Assembly: GCA_017979445.1 (NCBI GenBank)
Contig: CM030717.1
Coordinates: forward strand, 24,539,288-24,603,287
Origin: Akebia trifoliata
Taxonomy: Eukaryota; Streptophyta; Magnoliopsida; Ranunculales; Lardizabalaceae
Reading direction: 5' to 3'
Length of the DNA stretch: 64,000 nucleotides
Under the pieces are notes generated by a model, which searched no databases, was not told where the DNA came from, and saw only the letters and a program-made list of their open reading frames with translations. The stretch's first letter is position 1; the number at the start of each line of letters is the position of its first letter. The position numbers and the translations under genes were made by a program. Positions 45,036 through 56,785 of the stretch are shown here, piece after piece.

Positions 45036-46779
45036 TGAAAGCGCCCTCGATCCGCGGGGTGCGCGGATCCGCTTTTGACCCTTGAGGTTTAGGAGTGGCC
45101 ACCTACTTATTACGGTCTAGGAACCGGTCAATGACTCTAAACGGATAAAGAACTAATCTAGAATAGAAAAAACTGAATCTAGGGATCACATTACGGGGTT
45201 GGAAAGTGTTAGGCACCAACCCCGCCCGACCAAAGCCGATCTCTACTAATTTCTCAAATAAGTTACATTGCTAAAAAACCCTAGATAAAAAAAAAAAAAA
45301 AATTATACCTTTCCGATAGCAAAGACCTTGTTCCCTCAGATCCGACAAAAAATGTTCCTTATACCGTACTCATTGCTTCGTTCTGTCTCCTGATTTGATT
45401 TCTGATCTCTGAGGTAAGGTATCTCTTTTTTGATTTGGATTCTTCGAGTTTGTTATGGATTTTGGGGTATTTTTGAAGGGCTTTTAGGTATTTTTTAGGC
45501 TAAAATCGAAGAAGGGATGTTAGGTAAGGAGTTGGGACTCAAAAACTAGGGTTTATAGGAGGCTAGGGGGGCTTTTAGACCTACTTATCTTAGGGTTTAT
45601 GATTTTATACGAAAATATGGTGTGAGGACCTCTATTTATAGATTTTTTTAGGGGTTGATTCAGATAGAATTAGTATTTGATTGTAATTCTTTTAGTTAGA
45701 GTTGTGTTTTAATTAGACTTGTTTTAGGTAGAGTTGTGTTTTAATTAGAATTGTTTTAGGTGAAGTTGTATTTTAGTTAGAACTCTATTAGATAGAATTA
45801 TTATTTAATTAGAACTCTATTATGATTTTGACTTTTGGTCTTATTTGATTGATTTTTAATATTTTGACTTTAGTCTTAATTGATTGACTTTTAATATCTT
45901 GACTTCAGTCTTGCTTAATTGACATTAATTTTGACTTTAGTCTCACTTGATTGACTTTAATACCTTGACCTTAGTCTTGCTTGATTGACTTTAATTTTTT
46001 TTTTGAGAACCTTCCTCTATTATATCTTTAATTCTTTGGATCCCCAAATGGAGGGATCATTAAAGAAATATCTCACGAACCCTCAACAATTTTTCATGAG
46101 AGCCCGATTGATCGATTTTTTTAGTTCAAAATTTTAAATTAATTTCATTAATGTTTCACTTTAATTATTTAATGTTTTATTTATTAATTTCAAAATTTTT
46201 AATTATGAAAATAGTGAAATTACCATTTTGCCCCAGAGAGGACTTTTCGCGTTTTAAGTCGATTTTTTATATTCCAGGACGTTTTAGAATCGATTTTTCA
46301 TAAGGAATTCGATGGAAATATTGGTTTGTGTCATTTATGAAATTTTTTATGTGAAATGGTCATGAACTTTATGAGGGGTATTTTCGTAATTTTGTCGACT
46401 TCTGTTAAAATTGGTGAAATGATTTATTTGGTTTCGATTTGTTATTTTATGTGTTCGAAAGGGTTTTCTTAATCGTAACGTAGGCTTTAAGGTTGTTTTG
46501 ATGTTAGGGGTATTTTGGTAATTTGATCAATTTTTAGTGATTTTTATCGTGAAGCTTCTTTTTGGGTCTGCAAGATGATGATTTTTATATTTCTGAAGTC
46601 GTATTTTCCTAGCGTAGCGTGATTTCTAAGGTTTTGTCAGTTCGAGATACCTCATCCGGATTTTTGAAACATTTCTGGTAACAAAATAAAGCAATGGAAT
46701 AAACATCCATCATTGGGAATCATTGCGATCGGGTTGACGAGTTGATTAATCAAGCGAGTGCAAAAATGGGGTGTCTACA
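45036..46779 (-). repeat. LTR-B, 5' LTR of Ogre-1
   Basis: Plus strand TGAAAGCGCC ... TGTCTACA. The inner end carries GATCCGCG-GGGTG-CGCGGATC. Hairpin with conserved loop at 45195-45223; loop first bases AAAG instead of AAGG. The second hairpin is eroded by changes in both arms. The minus ORF 44680-45102 crosses the LTR edge and is not believed. Confidence 0.93.
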
Positions 46780-47074
46780 CTTACTATTAACATCAACACG
46801 TCTTTTTTCTTCACCTCCATTAACCAACAGCTTGAACGCCCCCACCAACCACTTTTTCTCCTTCTACCATTAACACCAACACGTTCTCCTCCATAATAGC
46901 TATCAACATAGCACCCTCATCATTTTCTGTCTCCTTCTTTTCAATGTCTAGCAACCATCAACATAGCCTCTTTATCTTATTTTCAACGTTCAACACAACC
47001 TCCGCACTCCTCTCTCGCCACCACGTTCAATGCAACCACACCATTTATGTACTCTTTACTATGTCCCAACAGTC
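46780..47074 (+). repeat. X3 LTR, piece 2
   Basis: Pyrimidine-rich, begins with CTTAC (Ogre-1 duplication) and ends with CAGTC (47070-47074, duplication of the next insertion). Matches the 28680-28960 zone of X1 in character. Confidence 0.65.
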
Positions 47075-50000
47075 TGAAATCGCCTCGATCCCCGCCGTTC
47101 GCTAAATAGTGAATTAGGGATCCAATTTACGTATCTCGGGAATTTTAAAAGAATAGGGAGTCGCCGCCTAGTTTAGGTCTAAGAACCAAAATTAACTCCA
47201 AATGGATATGGGTTGGTCCACGGATTAGAGAGATGGGTAAGGGGTCAGGTTATGGGTTTCGGAAGGTGTTAGGCACCGAACCTGTCCGATCGAAATGATC
47301 GGTCTCTACTACGATCCAAAACTAACATATGGTCAATGGGATAAGACTAGGGTCAAGACCATGGTTCAATCATCATCATCAGTTTATGTCTGGTTTGCCA
47401 AACGAATCTTATGGTTAAGATAATTACATAGATTCTCGAATTTTGCATAAAAGGAATCCCATGATTTAATAAGGCTTACGTGGCACTAAAAATTAATGGA
47501 TCAATTCGGTCACGTTTTGAATAGTATGAAATCAATTCCCAATGCCACGTATACAACATTAGTGAATTGCTCATTGACGACATTTTATTAAAGAAATTTG
47601 ATTTTTTGAATTGCCACGTGATGACATTTTATCAAAGAAATTTGATTTCGGAATCACCACGTGCATCCTAAAATCAATGAGTCAACCCACATATGTTTTT
47701 TTAATCAAAAAAATCTTGATTTTTTGAAATGCCACGTATATTAAAATCAGTAAATCGACTCACAAAATTTTTATCAAAGAAACTCGATTTTTGAAATGCC
47801 ACGTGTATTAAAATCAAGGAGTCGACTCACATGCCCGATTTTGGAGAAAATCTCAATTTGAAATTTCCAATGCACACAAAAAAAATTAGTGAGTTGACTC
47901 ATGCGCCAATTTCATAGAAAACATCGATTTTAAATTTCTAATGTATACAAAATTAGTGAGTTAGCTCACATATTCATTTTATAGAGAAAAAAATCGATTC
48001 AAATTTCTAATGTAACCAAAATCAGTGAGTAGACTCAATAATTTTGAGTAAAGAAATTTTGATTTTTCGAATTGTCACGTGCGTCAAAATCATTGAATTA
48101 ACTCAAATATCCATTTTATAGAAAACAAAAATCGATTCAAATTTCTAATGTCTCCAAAATCAATTAGTAGATTCAATAATTTTAATGAAGGAAATTTTGA
48201 TTTTTCAAAATCGTCACGTGTACGGCAAAATCATTGAATTAACTTACATATTCATTTTATAAAAAATAAATCGATTCAAATTTTTAATGTACCCACAATC
48301 AATGAGTCAACTCAACAATTTTTATCAAGGAAATTTTGATTTTTCATCATCGCCATGTGCGTCGAAATTTTGATTTTCCATTATCACCATGTGCGCCAAA
48401 ATCATTGAATTAACTCATATATCCATTTTATAAAAAACAAAAATCGATTCAAATTTCTAATGTACCCAAAATCAATGAGTAGATTCAATAATTTTGATAA
48501 AGAAAATCTTGATTTTCTAAAATCGTCATGTGCACCAAACTTAATGAATTAACCCATAAATTTCGCAAAATCAACAAATTGATCCATTAATATTACCAAA
48601 TGAGAAAATCGATCTGATAATATTAATAATCAATTGGTTGATCCATCAATATTTCAGAAAATTTAAAAAAATTGTCATTAGTGCCACGTACACCTAAAAA
48701 ATTGACGAATCCATTCGGATATATAAAAAATTATGAAGTCAAGAATAAATAAATGAAATAAATAAAGTAAATAAAAAAAAAGAAAAATTACATTTACCGA
48801 ATGATTTTGGATGTTTGGATCCTTCAACAAAAACTCGAAATAGCTTATAAATAGTGTCGTGATCTTGCGAGTTTGATGTGTGAATCTTTCTTCAAAATCA
48901 ATTTTTTTTTAAGGTAACGAAGAAGAAGTTAATGAAGGTGAGGCTATGGTTAGTTTTTTTTTCAATGGTAAAGAGAGTGGGAGTAAGGAGTTAAGGATGT
49001 TATTGGAGAAGAAGGTATGACTTTTTTTTTTTTTAGAAGGAAGAAGAAGATTGTAGGTTTAATGGTGAAAAAAATGTTGCTATTTTTTTTAAAGGGTAGC
49101 CTCAAAAATGTTTTCCCCCCTTTCAATGGTTCCTTTGATCTTCTTTTATGGTAGTTCTACCATCAAACATGAGAGAGGGAGAAATAGGAGTGATGGTGGA
49201 GGACATGGGTAGTTATGAGAAGTTGGAGAGAGGGAGATGGAGGACATGAGGAAGAGAGATTTGGAGAAGAAAATGTGTGCCCAAGTATTTTCTTTCTCTT
49301 TTTTTATTTTTATTATTTTTTAATTTTTAGAGAATGGGGGGTGGTGATCCCACGCTACTTGCCTTAATGATCTCTCATAGACCATTAAATTGATTGGACT
49401 GTTGGAACTCGATTTTAATTCAATCGGATTTGGATTTCAATTTGATCGAGTGGATTTTTTTTGTTGATTGATTTAATTTTGAATTTGATTGGTCGATTTT
49501 AGTTTTGAATTTGGTTGATCAATTTTAATTATTCGATTGGATTTTAATTTCAATTTTAATCAATAGATTGGATTTTGATTTAAAAGTTTGAAGGATTTTA
49601 ATTTTCACTTTACTTAATCAATTGAATTTTAATTTTACTTTTGTTTGATTATGATTTGATTTTGAATTTTTTTAATTTGATTTTGAATTTCAATTTGATT
49701 TTAAAATTTGATTTGATTGATTCAATTTTAATTTTATTTTGATTGGTTGATCGATTTGATTGATTCTAATGATTTTCAAATTGATTTTCAATTTAATTTT
49801 GAATTGAATTTAGATTGGTTTTTGTCGATACTTTAATTTGATATTTAAGTTTGATGTTTAAATTTTGATTTGTATTTGATTTTAAAATTTGATTTGGTTG
49901 ATTCAATTTTAATTTAATTTTGATTTTGTATTTTAATTAGTTGATTAATTGGATTTTGATTTGATCGAATATATTTTAATTGGTCGATTTGGTTGATTGA

Positions 50001-50763
50001 TTTTAAAATTCAATTTTACATTTTGATTGGTTGAATGATTTTTAACTTGATTTTCAATTTATTTTTTTATTTTGATTTTGTATTTTTAATCGGTTTCTTG
50101 ATTTTTAATTTAAATATGATTGTTATTTTATATTTTAATTGAAATTTAATTTGATTTTACGATTTTAAATTGATTTTAAATTTTGGATTTTAATTGGATC
50201 TTAGTTTAATTTTCAATTTGAATTTTATTTTGGTTTAATTTTTTATTTGAATTTCATTTTCCTAGGGATCAAGGTCTCTATGTTAGAATTGGATGTTAAG
50301 GGGCGTTTTGGTCATTTTTACGATTTTTCTTGAATTTCTTTGTTTTCATCAATTTGGGTCCCGTTAGACTCGAAATGACATTCTAAGTGCAATGGAGATA
50401 CTTTCGAGATTTTTCGGAGGTCCAAAATTTCTGAAGGGTATTTTTATCATTTTTGTGAGTTTTTAGATTTTTACGATTTTCAACGTTAGGTTTCTTTTGG
50501 TCACCGTGTGAGTATTTCTAAGTTCCAAAATTATATTTTTCTATTGTAGCGAAGTATCTAAGTTATCGAACTATGTAGCAAACCTAAGCGTACGTAAATT
50601 TCTAGGTCGCGTAGTGACGAGTAGGGGGGTGAAAAGACTAGAAACGGAACGAATCAAGCAGTACTCACAAGCCTTCGAGTTCTTTTATATTCATCATTAG
50701 GAATCCACCAAAATCGGATGAAGAATTGTCAAATTAAGTAGATGCAATAATGGGGTGTCTACA
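47075..50763 (-). mobile_element. Solo LTR of family X (X2), 3.7 kb, complete with target duplication
   Basis: Plus strand TGAAATCGCC ... TGTCTACA, flanked by exact CAGTC (47070-47074 and 50764-50768). It is inserted, in opposite orientation, in an older copy of its own family (X3). It contains hairpins at 47255-47282 (stem GGTTTCGG/CCGAACC, loop AAGGTGTTAGGCA) and 47286-47302 (CCGATC/GATCGG). From 47560 to 48560 a unit of about 110-170 bp recurs with 'ttgattttt', 'gccacgtg' and 'aaaatcaatgagt'. From 49390 to 50250 'gattttaattt' words dominate. No gag, pol or second LTR. Confidence 0.88.
47560..48560. repeat. Degenerate tandem repeat inside X2
   Basis: About ten diverged units built from 'aaagaaatttgatttttcga', a G-box-like 'ccacgtg' or 'tcacgtg', and 'aaaatca-tgagt-gactca'. 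CACGTG hexamers occur in several units (for example near 47617, 47657, 48076 and 48216). Confidence 0.7.
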
Positions 50764-52162
50764 CAGTCTTAACTTCTGCATTGCTCTTTCTTAACCATAT
50801 CCTAACAACTACGATACAACCACTGCCATTATTTCATTTTCTTTTCTCTTGAACGCCCCATAACACCGCCATTGCCATGGTTTTTCTTCTTTTTTTCATG
50901 CCCCCAACGTCAACCATCTTCATACAACATCTTCTCGATGCATCGATTGTTATGTTTTTCTTCTTCTATTAACAACACTTGCAAGTCATCTTGAGTTGCT
51001 TTTGAATGAACTCATAGCGGCTATCATTCATAGGGGTAAGTTTACTTTTGTTATCGATCTCTTAGTCTTCATCAATTCAATTTTTTTTTTATTTTCTTTC
51101 TTCATTATTCATTTATTTTATTTTTTAAAGAACACATTTTTCTTCATTATGAATGTTCTTAATCTCCAGATTTGATGATTTCATCTGACATTGATTTTTG
51201 CTAATTTTTCAATTTATGAATTTTCATGTTTTCATTAATTTTTTATATGATATTTTCACCAATTTCATGTGGTATTTTATTATATAGTGATTTTCACTAA
51301 TTTTGTGATCTATTAATATTCATATTTCTTAGATTCCATATTTTTTATATGACATAGATTTGCACCAATTATATGGTATATGAATGTCATGTTTTCCAAA
51401 TTTGATATCTTTATATGATACTGATTTTCTTTGAGATACATGAATGTTTATGTTTCCCTGATTTGGTGATTTTATATGATAAGGGTCTTTGATGATTGTG
51501 AGATCTATGTGTATTCGTATTTCCCAAATTTGGTAATTTCACGTGGTATTAAAGTTTGTCGATTTATTGAATTATCATGTGTTTAGAAATTTCTAATTAT
51601 GAAAATTTCATATTCAGAATTTCTATTTTGAAAAATTTATTTTCATAAATTTCTAAGTTGGGAACTCGTCATATATTTGTAAATTTCTAATTTAGAAATT
51701 TTCAAATTACAAATTTAGAAACTTCATCAGTTCCCAATTTAGCAGCTTCACATTCATAATTGCCTAATTTGATAAATTTTCATAAATTTCTATTTTATCT
51801 GATTTGGAAAATATTCGCATATGTGGATTCTCAATTGAAGAATATTGTCATGTGAATTTTATAAAATGAGATGAAATTAAGGTTTTTTCAAAATTTTCCA
51901 TTCTGTGCGAAATTCGATGAATCATATAAATATTTGAGAGAATTTTTGCCATAAGATTCGTTAAGCACATTCGATATAAATTGATGATGATTGAACCCTA
52001 GCTTGACTCTAGTTTTACCCATTGACTGTAGGATAGTTTTGGATCATAGTGAGACTGATCATCTCGATCAAGCGGGTTCGGTGCCTAATACTTTCTGAAA
52101 CTCGTAATCTGTCCCCTTACCCATTTCTCTTACTTGTGGACCAACTTGATCCACCTATGAAG
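50764..52162 (+). repeat. X3 LTR, piece 3
   Basis: Continues X1 from about 28740 to 30860: 'aatttctattttgaaaaatt' (51610-51640), then 'tcgatataaattgatgatg' (51970) and a decayed hairpin at 52075-52102. It stops before the LTR terminus near 52162, where Ogre-2 sequence begins, so the last ~110 bp of X3 are lost. Confidence 0.75.
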
Positions 52163-53274
52163 TCACTCTTGACTTGATCTATGTTTTTGTGTAATTCATC
52201 CATATATCCTTATGAGATTATGCAAGAAATATTGTTGAATTTCTCAAGTAAGTTTACTATTCTCTCATGTTCTCTTGAGGATAATGTATCACCAATTTGC
52301 ACTTCTTGAGTGTACTCTTTAATTTCAATATTTATCAAATTTTGGTTAGTGAGCTTTAAGTCATTTCTCATGTTAGATATTATGCTCAAATCATTATTAC
52401 ACGTATGATAATCAGAAGCTTCTATTTTTATTGGAATTGAAAAACATTGATTGACAAACTCGACTACTAGATTTAAAGACTGACAAAAACTGGATTGAAA
52501 CTCAAAGAAAACTCAGGGACAATTATCTACAAAGAGAGAAGGTCCTTCTGGGTGGATGGACTACTTGGACTTAACACTGGTACTTTGACTAGATAACTCT
52601 TTTGACAGATCCAAAATAACACAGATGAGGATTTAGAACATTTAGGGGCACCAAAGATTAATCATTGATTCTGAAGGTTTCACTCTTAACCACATGATTA
52701 AAATTTTGATATAAATTAGCCCTCTGGCGGAAAATCGAATTCAAATGCACCATAAGTCTATAGTGACCAAGAAAGTGAGAAAGGTTAGATACGGGTCTAC
52801 CCCTGATTGGGATTGAACCTTTGATTAAATAAATTAATTTGATCTTAAGATCGAATCTTTCTAGATAAAGTGGTCTGGATCTTTAAAAGTGAAACCAATT
52901 AGTCCAACTGATTTGGTATCGATCAGTTTGATCCATTTGTCCATTGGGTCAACTGGTTTAAGTGGTTCAAATTAATCGGTACATTTCACCGATTGGGTCG
53001 GACCGATATTGTGGGTTTTGTTTGATTATTCTGGATCGGTCTGCCCACCTACCTGTTGGTTAGATTGAATAAAGCAACCCGGGAACACCCATAGTCAATT
53101 CGGGTCGTGACCTATAGGAAGGCTTCTAGACTCTAGGTTTACTACGTGCAATGCATTTTTATCTAGCCACCATTGCCCAAGCACACCTATATACCTCTCG
53201 ATACGTGGTGACTTGGTTTGATATACCGTATAGGTGATAATCTAAAACCTCAACTCACTTCTCTGAAGTCAAAA

Positions 53275-53440
53275 ACAGCCAGTTTGATCTCCAGTTAAGA
53301 GGTGGCGCACAATGCTGAGTAAGGGCCCACTTAAATACCTCTCGTCTAGAATAGACGTAATCTATCCCCCTCGTACAGTAGGGTACATCGGGGCAAGATC
53401 TTGCTTAGGCACCGGTTTTGATCAAGAAGTGCAATTGATA
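53275..53440 (-). promoter_or_regulatory. Conserved leader module (Ogre-2 copy)
   Basis: Best-preserved copy: perfect 12-bp palindrome GCAAGATCTTGC (53393-53404) immediately followed by TTAGGCACC (53405-53413). Confidence 0.65.
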
Positions 53441-54247
53441 TACTTGGATTATCTTTTATAACCTATGGGTACGAGTCAAGAGTTGTAGCTTTCATAAATG
53501 GTTTGGCATCCCACGAGGGGACCGACCACGTACTAGTACTACGTTGGCAATCGGGACATGTGACTGTGTGGCTCACAATAGGTAAAAGGCTCAGGTCGCT
53601 CCAGCCTGGGTGCATCAATATATCTCTCAGAATCACCTGATCAGACGGTATTGATGCCCCAGTTTGATATACCCTAAGGTACGTGACTGGAGTTGTGGGT
53701 TTCATGAATTATGTCGCATCTCCGAAGAGACCGGACCACGCACTAGTGCCACGTTGGCTAAATGGGACGTGTAAGTGAGTAAAACAGTAAACGTGTATAT
53801 GGTGTGTGCAAAACAGGGTGGGGTGTGCTTGGGACCTTTTTCAAACAAATGGGCCCATGGATCCAATCAAACCAATCATACATTTAATCAAAACCAAAAT
53901 CATTCAAATCATATGAATATTCAATTAAGATCACATTATTCCCATCACATAAGCACATTAACATTACGATCAACATCAATCATGTATTTCAAGCAAGATC
54001 ATGGTAAATTAATCAATAAATATGGCATATGATAATGATCAAACAAACATTGCAATAGGCATAATTTTTATAATTTTTAAGGTCCAATCAATGATCACTT
54101 TTGGGTGATCCAAAATAAATCGAGATTCCAATAGGTGTTACATTGATGATAGAATGACAATGGTTGAGATGAGCTCACTCTCAAGAACATTAATTGTGCC
54201 AACATTAGATAAATTCAGATTTTCTGTGAATTAGGAAAATAAAATCT

Positions 54248-54800
54248 GAACTTGCATCGATGATATCTAAGGCTCCCGATAACGAAATCGAGTGAACTCA
54301 AGTTCTAAATTAATCTACTCGATGAGATCTACATTTTATTAATAGGTGTCCAGACTTAGTTCTCACCAGAATATTCTGTAAAAAAGTTTTAACGTTGCTG
54401 TCCCAACTTTCATTCAGAAATAATTCCAGATTTACAGATTGAACTTGCATCGATGATATCTAAGGCTTTCGATAACGAAATTGAGTGAACTCAGATTCTA
54501 AATTAATCTACTCGATGAGATCTATGTTTTATTAACAGGCTCCCAGACTTAATTCTCACTAGAATATTCTCTAAAAAAGTTTTAACATTGCTATCCCAAC
54601 TTTCATTCAGAAATAATTCCAGATTTACAGATTGAACTTGCATCGATGATATCTAAGGCTTCCGATAACTAAATTGAGTGAACTCAGATTCTAAATTAAT
54701 CTACTCGACGAGATCTATGTTTTATTAAGAGGCTCCCAGACTTAATTCTCACTAGAATATTATCTAAAAATATTTTAATATTTCTATCCAACATTCATTA
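54248..54800. repeat. 193-bp tandem repeat in Ogre-2 leader
   Basis: Units begin 'gaacttgcatcgatgatatc' at 54248, 54441 and 54634 (period 193 bp), the third ending early near 54800. Units are very similar, so the expansion is recent compared with the element. Not present in Ogre-1 at this position. Confidence 0.93.
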
Positions 54801-55026
54801 TTCCATCATTTTCATAGGTCAATTTGAATCTTTCATTATTTAGGGGTCATCAAAAAGTGATCCTTAATTGGAAAAAAAAATGCAATACCCAAAATCATCT
54901 ACAATCAAGACAAAAAGTAAATAAATAGAAAAAATAAATAAAATAAATCCAACTAAATAATAAAAAAATCTAGGTCATCTTGGCAATGCTCCCATACTTG
55001 GGGTTTTTCAAGTTTGATCCTCAATA

Positions 55027-55045
55027 GTCCCCAGCGGAGTCGCCA
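55027..55045 (-). other. Primer-binding site of Ogre-2
   Basis: Plus strand 'gtccccagcggagtcgcca', one base from LTR-C; same tRNA-Arg-type site as Ogre-1. Confidence 0.82.
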
Positions 55046-55046
55046 C

Positions 55047-56785
55047 TGAAAGCGCCCTCGATCCGCGGGGTGCGCGGATCCGCTTTTGACTCTTGAGGTT
55101 TGGGAGTCGCCACCTAGTTATTGTGGTCTAGGAACCAAACTGACTCTAACATGGATAAAAAGAACTAATCTACCACAAAAAATTTGAATTCGGGGATCAT
55201 GTTACGGGGTTGGAAGGTGTTAGGCACCAACCCCGCCCGGCCAAAGTCGGTCTCTACTAACTTCCCAAATATATCACATTGCTAAAAACCTAGATAAAAA
55301 TAAAAAAAATTACATACCTTTCCGATAGTAAGGATTTTGTTCCCTCAGATTGACAAAAAGAGCTCTTTGTACTGTACTCCCTTGCTTCGTTCGTTCTGTC
55401 TCCGGATTTGACTTCGGATCTCCTAGATCAATGTATCTCCTTATTTTTGGATCTGAACTCTTCAAGTTTGTTGCGGATTTGAGGGTGTTTTTTGAGGGAT
55501 TTTAGGTGTTTTCTAGACTAAAATTGAAGGAGGGATGTTAGGTAAGGAGTTGGGGCTCCAAAACTAGGGTTTATGGGGGGCTAGGGGAGCTTCTAGACCT
55601 ACTTCTCTTAGGGTTTATGATTTTATACGAAAATAGGGTGTGAGCACCTCTATTTATAGATGTTTTTTAGGGGTTGATTTGGATAGAGTTAGTATTTATT
55701 AAAGTTCTTTTAATTAGAGTTGTGTTTTTGTTATTCTTATTTTAGGTAGAATTGTGTTTTAATTAGAATTGTTTTAGGTAGAATTGTTTTTAAGTTATAA
55801 CTCTATTAGATTGAGTTATTATTTAATTAGAATTCTATTATGACTTTTGGTCTTATTTGATTGACTTTTAATGTTTTGACTTTAGTCTTAATTGATTGAC
55901 TTTTAATATCTTGACTTCAGTCTTACTTAATTGACTTTAATTTTGACTTTAGTCTCACTAAATTTACTTTAATACCTTGACTTCAGTCTTGCTTGATTTA
56001 CTTTAAATTTTCGGAGGACCCCTCTCTATTATTTCTTTAATTATTTGGACCCCCAAATTGAGGGGTCCTTAAAGAAATATCTCACGAACCCTCAATAATT
56101 TTGCTTGAAAATCCGATTGATCGATTTTTTTGATTCAAAATTTTAAATTAATTTCATTAATGTTTCACTTTAATTATTTAATGTTTTATTTATTAATTTC
56201 GAATTTTTTATTATGAAAATTGTGAAATTACCGTTTTGCCCCCAGAGGGACTTTTCACGTTTTAAGTCGGTTTTTAATGTTCTAGGATGTTTTAGAATCG
56301 ATTTTTCGTAAGGAATTCAATGGAAATATTATTTTGTGTTATTTATGAAATTTTTTGTGTGAAATGATTGTGAACTTTATTAGGGGCATTTTCGTAATTT
56401 TGTCAAATTCTGTGAAAATTGGTGAAATGATTTATTTGGTTTCAATTTGTTATTTTATGTGTTTAAGAGAGTTTTCCTAAGCGTAACATAGGCTCTAGGG
56501 TTGTTTTAAGATTAGGGGTATTTTAGTAATTTGGTCAATTTTAGTGATTTTTATCGTGAAGCTTCTTTTTGGTCTGCAAGATGATGATTTCTATATTTCT
56601 GGGGTCGTATTTTCCTAGCGTAGCGTGGTTTCTAAGGTTTTGTCAATTCGAGATACCTCATCCGGATTTCTGAAACATATCTGGTAACAAAGTAAAGCAA
56701 TGGAATACACATCCATCATTAGGAATCATTGCGATCGGGTTGACGAGTTGATTAATCAGGCGGATGCAAAAATGGGGTGTCTACA
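55047..56785 (-). repeat. LTR-C, 5' LTR of Ogre-2
   Basis: Plus strand TGAAAGCGCC ... TGTCTACA. Same length class as LTR-B but more diverged from LTR-A/B than they are from each other. Hairpin with conserved loop at 55206-55234; second hairpin follows with one G-T pair. Right flank is gypsy-3 gag sequence. Confidence 0.93.

Larger units (their letters stand above)
35065..46779 (-). mobile_element. Ogre-1: complete but non-autonomous Tat/Ogre-like retrotransposon
   Basis: An 11.7-kb minus-strand element with LTRs 35065-36775 (3') and 45036-46779 (5'), an exact 5-bp target duplication CTTAC (35060-35064 and 46780-46784), primer site left of the 5' LTR, polypurine tract right of the 3' LTR, a nearly intact gag, a long leader and a tandem-repeat array in the 3' untranslated part. 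Protease and most of RT, RNase H and integrase are gone: remnants of the RT start and integrase end are adjacent. It would need proteins from another element to move. The lineage call rests on the tRNA-Arg-type primer site, leader length, Gag sequence and repeat location. Confidence 0.92.
52163..56785 (-). mobile_element. Ogre-2: truncated relative of Ogre-1
   Basis: Has the 5' LTR (55047-56785), primer site, leader and a short RT-start remnant (52200-52340). The 3' LTR, pol and almost all of gag are missing; 52700-52740 joins sequence that in Ogre-1 flanks the two sides of gag. Leader 53030-53860 is nearly the same as 41970-42830 in Ogre-1. The minus ORF 53463-53705 is conserved in Ogre-1 only as DNA and I do not believe it is coding. 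Confidence 0.85.

Noticed and set aside
44680..45102. 140-codon minus ORF
   Set aside because: Starts within LTR-B and runs over the primer site; a similar start in LTR-A (34945-35130) runs into unrelated sequence.
53463..53705. Minus ORF partly conserved between Ogre-1 and Ogre-2 leaders
   Set aside because: DNA of the two leaders is nearly the same throughout and frames differ; no sign of selection on protein.
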